From: Zoogloeaceae bacterium
Lineage (GTDB): Bacteria; Pseudomonadota; Gammaproteobacteria; Burkholderiales; Rhodocyclaceae
DNA: 16,198 nucleotides
Reading direction: 5' to 3'
NCBI GenBank assembly: GCA_031259605.1
Contig: JAIRLE010000188.1
Coordinates: 1-16,198 of the forward strand
The position numbers and the translations under genes were made by a program. The notes under the pieces are model-generated. The model was not told the origin of the DNA, ran no database searches, and saw nothing but the letters and a program-made list of their open reading frames with translations. Below are positions 13,889 through 16,198 of this stretch, one piece after another (the stretch's first letter is position 1; each line of letters begins with the position of its first letter).

Positions 13889-14581
13889 ATGTTTGCCAAC
13901 TCGCGCCCGGTCGTCAGCGCCCAGTATGCGCCGCATCCCGATTTGCGGACGGTATTGGCGCGGCATCAGGCCAATGTCTTTCAAAAGCCGATCGCGGCTT
14001 GCAGCCATGCGGCATTCTTGCGGGCGCTGGCGTTTTGGCGGACATTTGCGCCGGACGCGCCGCTGATACTGGACGCCGGTTGCGGCGTGGGATGGAGTAC
14101 GCTGTTTTTGGCGCGCGAATATCCGGAATGCTTCGTGTTGGGCGTCGATCAATCCGCGCATCGGCTGGAGCGCGACAAAAGCCGGCTTGGGGCCATGCCG
14201 GAAAACCTGGCTTTCCTTCGCGCCGATCTGGTGGATTTCTGGCGGGATCTGGCCAAGGCCGGGATTCGGCTCCAGCGGCATTTTCTGCTCTATCCCAATC
14301 CCTGGCCCAAGTCCGCGCACCTGCGGCGGCGCTGGCATGCGCATCCGGTTTTTCCGGCGCTGTTGCGCCTGGGCGGTCTGTTCACCTGCCGCAGCAACTG
14401 GAAACCCTATATCGAGGAGATGTCGCTCTGCCTGCGCTGGTCGGGATATGCGCCGGTGATCGGGACGTGCGCGCCGGGAGACTCGTCCATCACCACACCC
14501 TTTGAGCGCAAATATCACGCCTCCGGCCAAACCTTGTGGTCGCTGCGCTGCGATCTCGATCAGAAAGACGGCGGCGCATGA
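13889..14581 (+). CDS. Divergent TrmB-like SAM-dependent methyltransferase
   Basis: A 230-residue class I methyltransferase related to tRNA (guanine-46-N7)-methyltransferase. SAM motif I is LDAGCGVGWS at 61-70, with the acidic ribose contact Asp87 (GVDQS). RADL near 111-114 and the TrmB C-terminal TxxE motif (TTPFERKYHASG) are present. The motif that reads FPDPW in TrmB reads YPNPWPKSAH here (125-134), so the catalytic Asp of TrmB is Asn. This marks a paralogue group rather than standard TrmB, and its substrate is uncertain. The start is ambiguous: ATG 13889 gives a family-like N terminus (MFANSRPVVSAQ) but no ribosome binding site. TTG 13829 has AAGGA 6 bases upstream and adds 20 residues, overlapping tsaB by one base. 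Confidence 0.78.
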   Translation: MFANSRPVVSAQYAPHPDLRTVLARHQANVFQKPIAACSHAAFLRALAFWRTFAPDAPLILDAGCGVGWSTLFLAREYPECFVLGVDQSAHRLERDKSRLGAMPENLAFLRADLVDFWRDLAKAGIRLQRHFLLYPNPWPKSAHLRRRWHAHPVFPALLRLGGLFTCRSNWKPYIEEMSLCLRWSGYAPVIGTCAPGDSSITTPFERKYHASGQTLWSLRCDLDQKDGGA

Positions 14582-14608
14582 TTTGACGCTCCCCAGCCCC
14601 GCGCTTGC

Positions 14609-14626
14609 CCGGCGTTCAGTCGCCGG
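14609..14626 (+). other. Small hairpin between convergent genes
   Basis: CCGGCG (14609-14614) and CGCCGG (14621-14626) form a perfect 6-bp stem with loop TTCAGT, followed only by TTGT. It lies in the 84-base gap between the TrmB-like gene and proA and may aid termination. Without a T run it is weak evidence. Confidence 0.3.
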
Positions 14627-14665
14627 TTGTCGCGCAGCGATCGCTCTGTCTTTTGTCCCTGAGCC

Positions 14666-15925
14666 TCACCCCCTGACCTGACCGCTGCCGAGCACCACCC
14701 ATTTCCGGCAGGTCAGACCTTCCAGGCCGACCGGGCCGCGGGCGTGGATTTTGTCGGTGGAAATGCCGATTTCCGCGCCCAGGCCGTACTCAAAGCCATC
14801 CGCAAAGCGGGTAGAGGCATTGATCATCACCGAGCTGGAATCCACTTCGCGCAGGAAGCGCATGGCAAAACCGTGGTTTTCCGTAACGATGGCGTCGGTG
14901 TGGCGCGAGGAATAGCGGTTGATGTGGGCGATGGCTTCGTCCAGACCCGCGACCACCTTGACGGAAATGATCGGTGCCAGGTATTCGCGGGCGTAATCTT
15001 CCTCATCGGCGGCGCGTGCAGCCGGGATCAAGGCGCAAGTTCGCGGACAGCCCCGGATTTCCACGCCTTTGGCTTCCAGCATGGCGGCAATGGGCGGCAG
15101 CAGGCGCGTGGCGGCGTTCGCGTCGATCAGCAGGGATTCGGCGGTGTTGCAGGTGCCGTAACGCTGGGTCTTGGCGTTTTCCACGATTGCCAGCGCCTTT
15201 TCCGGGTCGGCGCTGGCTTCCAGATAGACATGGCAGTTGCCGTCCAGATGTTGAATCATCGGCACCCTGGCTTCCTCCCGCAGACGGGCGATCAATCCCT
15301 TGCCGCCGCGCGGCACGATGACATCCACGAATTCGCGCAGGGTAATCAGTTCGCCCACGGCGGCGCGGTCGGCAGTCTCCACCATCTGCACGGCGGCGGA
15401 CGGAAGATTCGCCGCCTGCAAGCCCTCGCGGATGAGCGCGGCAATGGCGCGGTTGCTCTTTATCGCTTCCGAGCCGCCGCGCAGGATGGCGGCATTGCCG
15501 GATTTCAGGCATAGCGCGGCGGCGTCGGCGGTCACGTTGGGACGCGCTTCGTAGATGATGCCGATCACTCCCAACGGCACCCGCATCCGCCCGACCTGGA
15601 TGCCGGAAGGACGGTAGCGCAGATCGGTCATCTCGCCCACGGGATCCGGCAATTCCGCCACTTGGCGCACACCGGCGGCCATGTCGTCTACGCCCTTGCC
15701 GCTCAAAGTCAGCCGATCCAGCAAAGCAGCCTCCAGGCCGCTTGCGCGCGCAGCGGCAAGATCCTCGGCGTTGGCGGCGAGCAATGCCGCCTTTTCGCGC
15801 AGGATGGCGGCGGCAATGGCGTCCAGGGCGGCGTTCTTTTGCGCCGTTCCGGTGCGCGCCAGTTCCTGCGCGGCCGCGCGCGCGGCGCGTCCCAGTGTTT
15901 CCATGTATCGCTTAATGTCGTCCAT
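14666..15925 (-). CDS. proA: Gamma-glutamyl phosphate reductase (glutamate-5-semialdehyde dehydrogenase)
   Basis: A 419-residue aldehyde-dehydrogenase-fold enzyme that reduces gamma-glutamyl phosphate to glutamate-5-semialdehyde with NADPH in proline synthesis. The family start (MDDIKRYMETLGRAAR), the cofactor region VPLGVIGIIYEARPNVTADA near 116-135, ILRGGSEAIKSN near 147-158, VDVIVPRGGKGLI near 200-212, catalytic Cys259 in YGTCNTAES and the late AEIGISTDKIHARGPVGLEGL segment are all intact, and the length is normal. The partner kinase gene proB is not in this window. The start at 15925 has only a poor ribosome binding site; Met8 at 15904 is a less likely alternative. A TACAAT -10-like element (minus strand, 15966-15971) lies inside a dyad upstream. 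Confidence 0.95.
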   Translation of the reverse strand: MDDIKRYMETLGRAARAAAQELARTGTAQKNAALDAIAAAILREKAALLAANAEDLAAARASGLEAALLDRLTLSGKGVDDMAAGVRQVAELPDPVGEMTDLRYRPSGIQVGRMRVPLGVIGIIYEARPNVTADAAALCLKSGNAAILRGGSEAIKSNRAIAALIREGLQAANLPSAAVQMVETADRAAVGELITLREFVDVIVPRGGKGLIARLREEARVPMIQHLDGNCHVYLEASADPEKALAIVENAKTQRYGTCNTAESLLIDANAATRLLPPIAAMLEAKGVEIRGCPRTCALIPAARAADEEDYAREYLAPIISVKVVAGLDEAIAHINRYSSRHTDAIVTENHGFAMRFLREVDSSSVMINASTRFADGFEYGLGAEIGISTDKIHARGPVGLEGLTCRKWVVLGSGQVRG

Positions 15926-15964
15926 GATGTTTTTTGCGGCATCCCAAAGGAGAAGAGAAACGAC

Positions 15965-15989
15965 GATTGTAAATCCAGGCCGTACAATC
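15965..15989. promoter_or_regulatory. Inverted repeat over the probable proA promoter
   Basis: GATTGTA (15965-15971) and TACAATC (15983-15989) form a perfect 7-bp dyad with an 11-base spacer. Each arm contains TACAAT on one strand, so the minus-strand copy can serve as -10 for proA, with about 40 bases of leader, and the site could be an operator. No good -35 accompanies it. Confidence 0.35.
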
Positions 15990-16046
15990 CGACTTGTTTC
16001 GACGATAGAACAGGCGCAATGAAAAAGAGGAGGAAGTTCCGTCCGT

Positions 16047-16190
16047 TTTTCCCCCGCCCGCTTGCGGGAGAGGGCAGCAACCCCGCAGGGCGCGGCGACG
16101 GATGTTTTGGTCTTTGCGGCGCAGCCGTTGGCGCAATATCCTCTCTCGCCCCTGCCGGAGCAAGCGCTCCCGCCAAGTGGGAGAGAGAAA
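16047..16190. repeat. Dispersed intergenic palindromic repeat, non-coding
   Basis: The stretch contains CCCGC-TT-GCGGG (16057-16068) followed by GAGAGGGC. Further on come CTCTCTC (16141-16147), CTCCC (16167-16171) and GGGAGAGAGA (16179-16188), which can pair with one another. Such CCCGC-TTGCGGGAGAGGG sequences are scattered through many proteobacterial genomes; translated by mistake they give the familiar PLAGEG and LPSPASGRG peptides, and both appear here in opposite strands. An open frame from ATG 16020 to the window end is therefore not called as a gene. The rest of 15926-16198 holds the proA control region and nothing else I can identify. Confidence 0.7.
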
Positions 16191-16198
16191 GCCTGGCG

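Noticed and set aside
16020..16198. Open frame from ATG 16020 to the window end, with an AGG-rich start
   Set aside because: Its translation contains the PLAGEG peptide known from dispersed non-coding repeats, and the DNA is palindromic.

Overview
The window is GC-rich and fully chromosomal in character. It most resembles a betaproteobacterium with methylotrophic ability, for example the Rhodocyclales/Methyloversatilis or Nitrosomonadales neighbourhood. That placement rests on gene content (N-methylglutamate pathway genes, a c4-like dihaem cytochrome, and the orn / M48 protease / rsgA and tsaB-rimI-udg groupings), not on a database search. I see no tRNA, rRNA, insertion sequence, prophage or CRISPR array.

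Region 1 (1-5032, + strand) is the distal part of an operon for indirect methylamine oxidation. It holds mgdD (a SoxG-like subunit of N-methylglutamate dehydrogenase), gmaS (gamma-glutamylmethylamide synthetase), and mgsA, mgsB and mgsC. The three mgs genes encode N-methylglutamate synthase, which is a glutamate synthase split into amidotransferase, GXGXG and FMN/Fe-S polypeptides. GmaS joins methylamine to glutamate; MgsABC turns the amide into N-methylglutamate; Mgd (mgdABC expected just upstream of the window) oxidises it, releasing glutamate and a C1 unit. Genes are tightly packed with good ribosome binding sites. A striking 13-bp hairpin precedes mgdD.

Region 2 (5086-8982) holds rlmD (-), a short uncharacterised protein resembling the DUF7931 family (+), a small Ala/Pro-rich lipoprotein (+) with an elaborate upstream region, two strong back-to-back terminators, a Bax inhibitor-1/YccA-type membrane protein (-), and a dihaem cytochrome c (-).

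Region 3 (9000-13829) is housekeeping. orn (-) sits just upstream of the cytochrome gene and is divergent from an M48/Ste24-like membrane protease, which is translationally coupled to rsgA through a TTGA overlap. Convergent to these is tsaB-rimI-udg (-), combining t6A synthesis, ribosomal protein acetylation and a family-4 uracil-DNA glycosylase.

Region 4 (13889-16198) holds a divergent TrmB-like methyltransferase (+) whose FPDPW-type catalytic motif reads YPNPW, then proA (-). The last ~180 bases are non-coding dispersed-repeat sequence. No clearly new multi-gene system is visible. The best leads are the TrmB paralogue, the lipoprotein control region with its near-ideal dyad, the DUF7931-like orphan, and the RNA hairpins.
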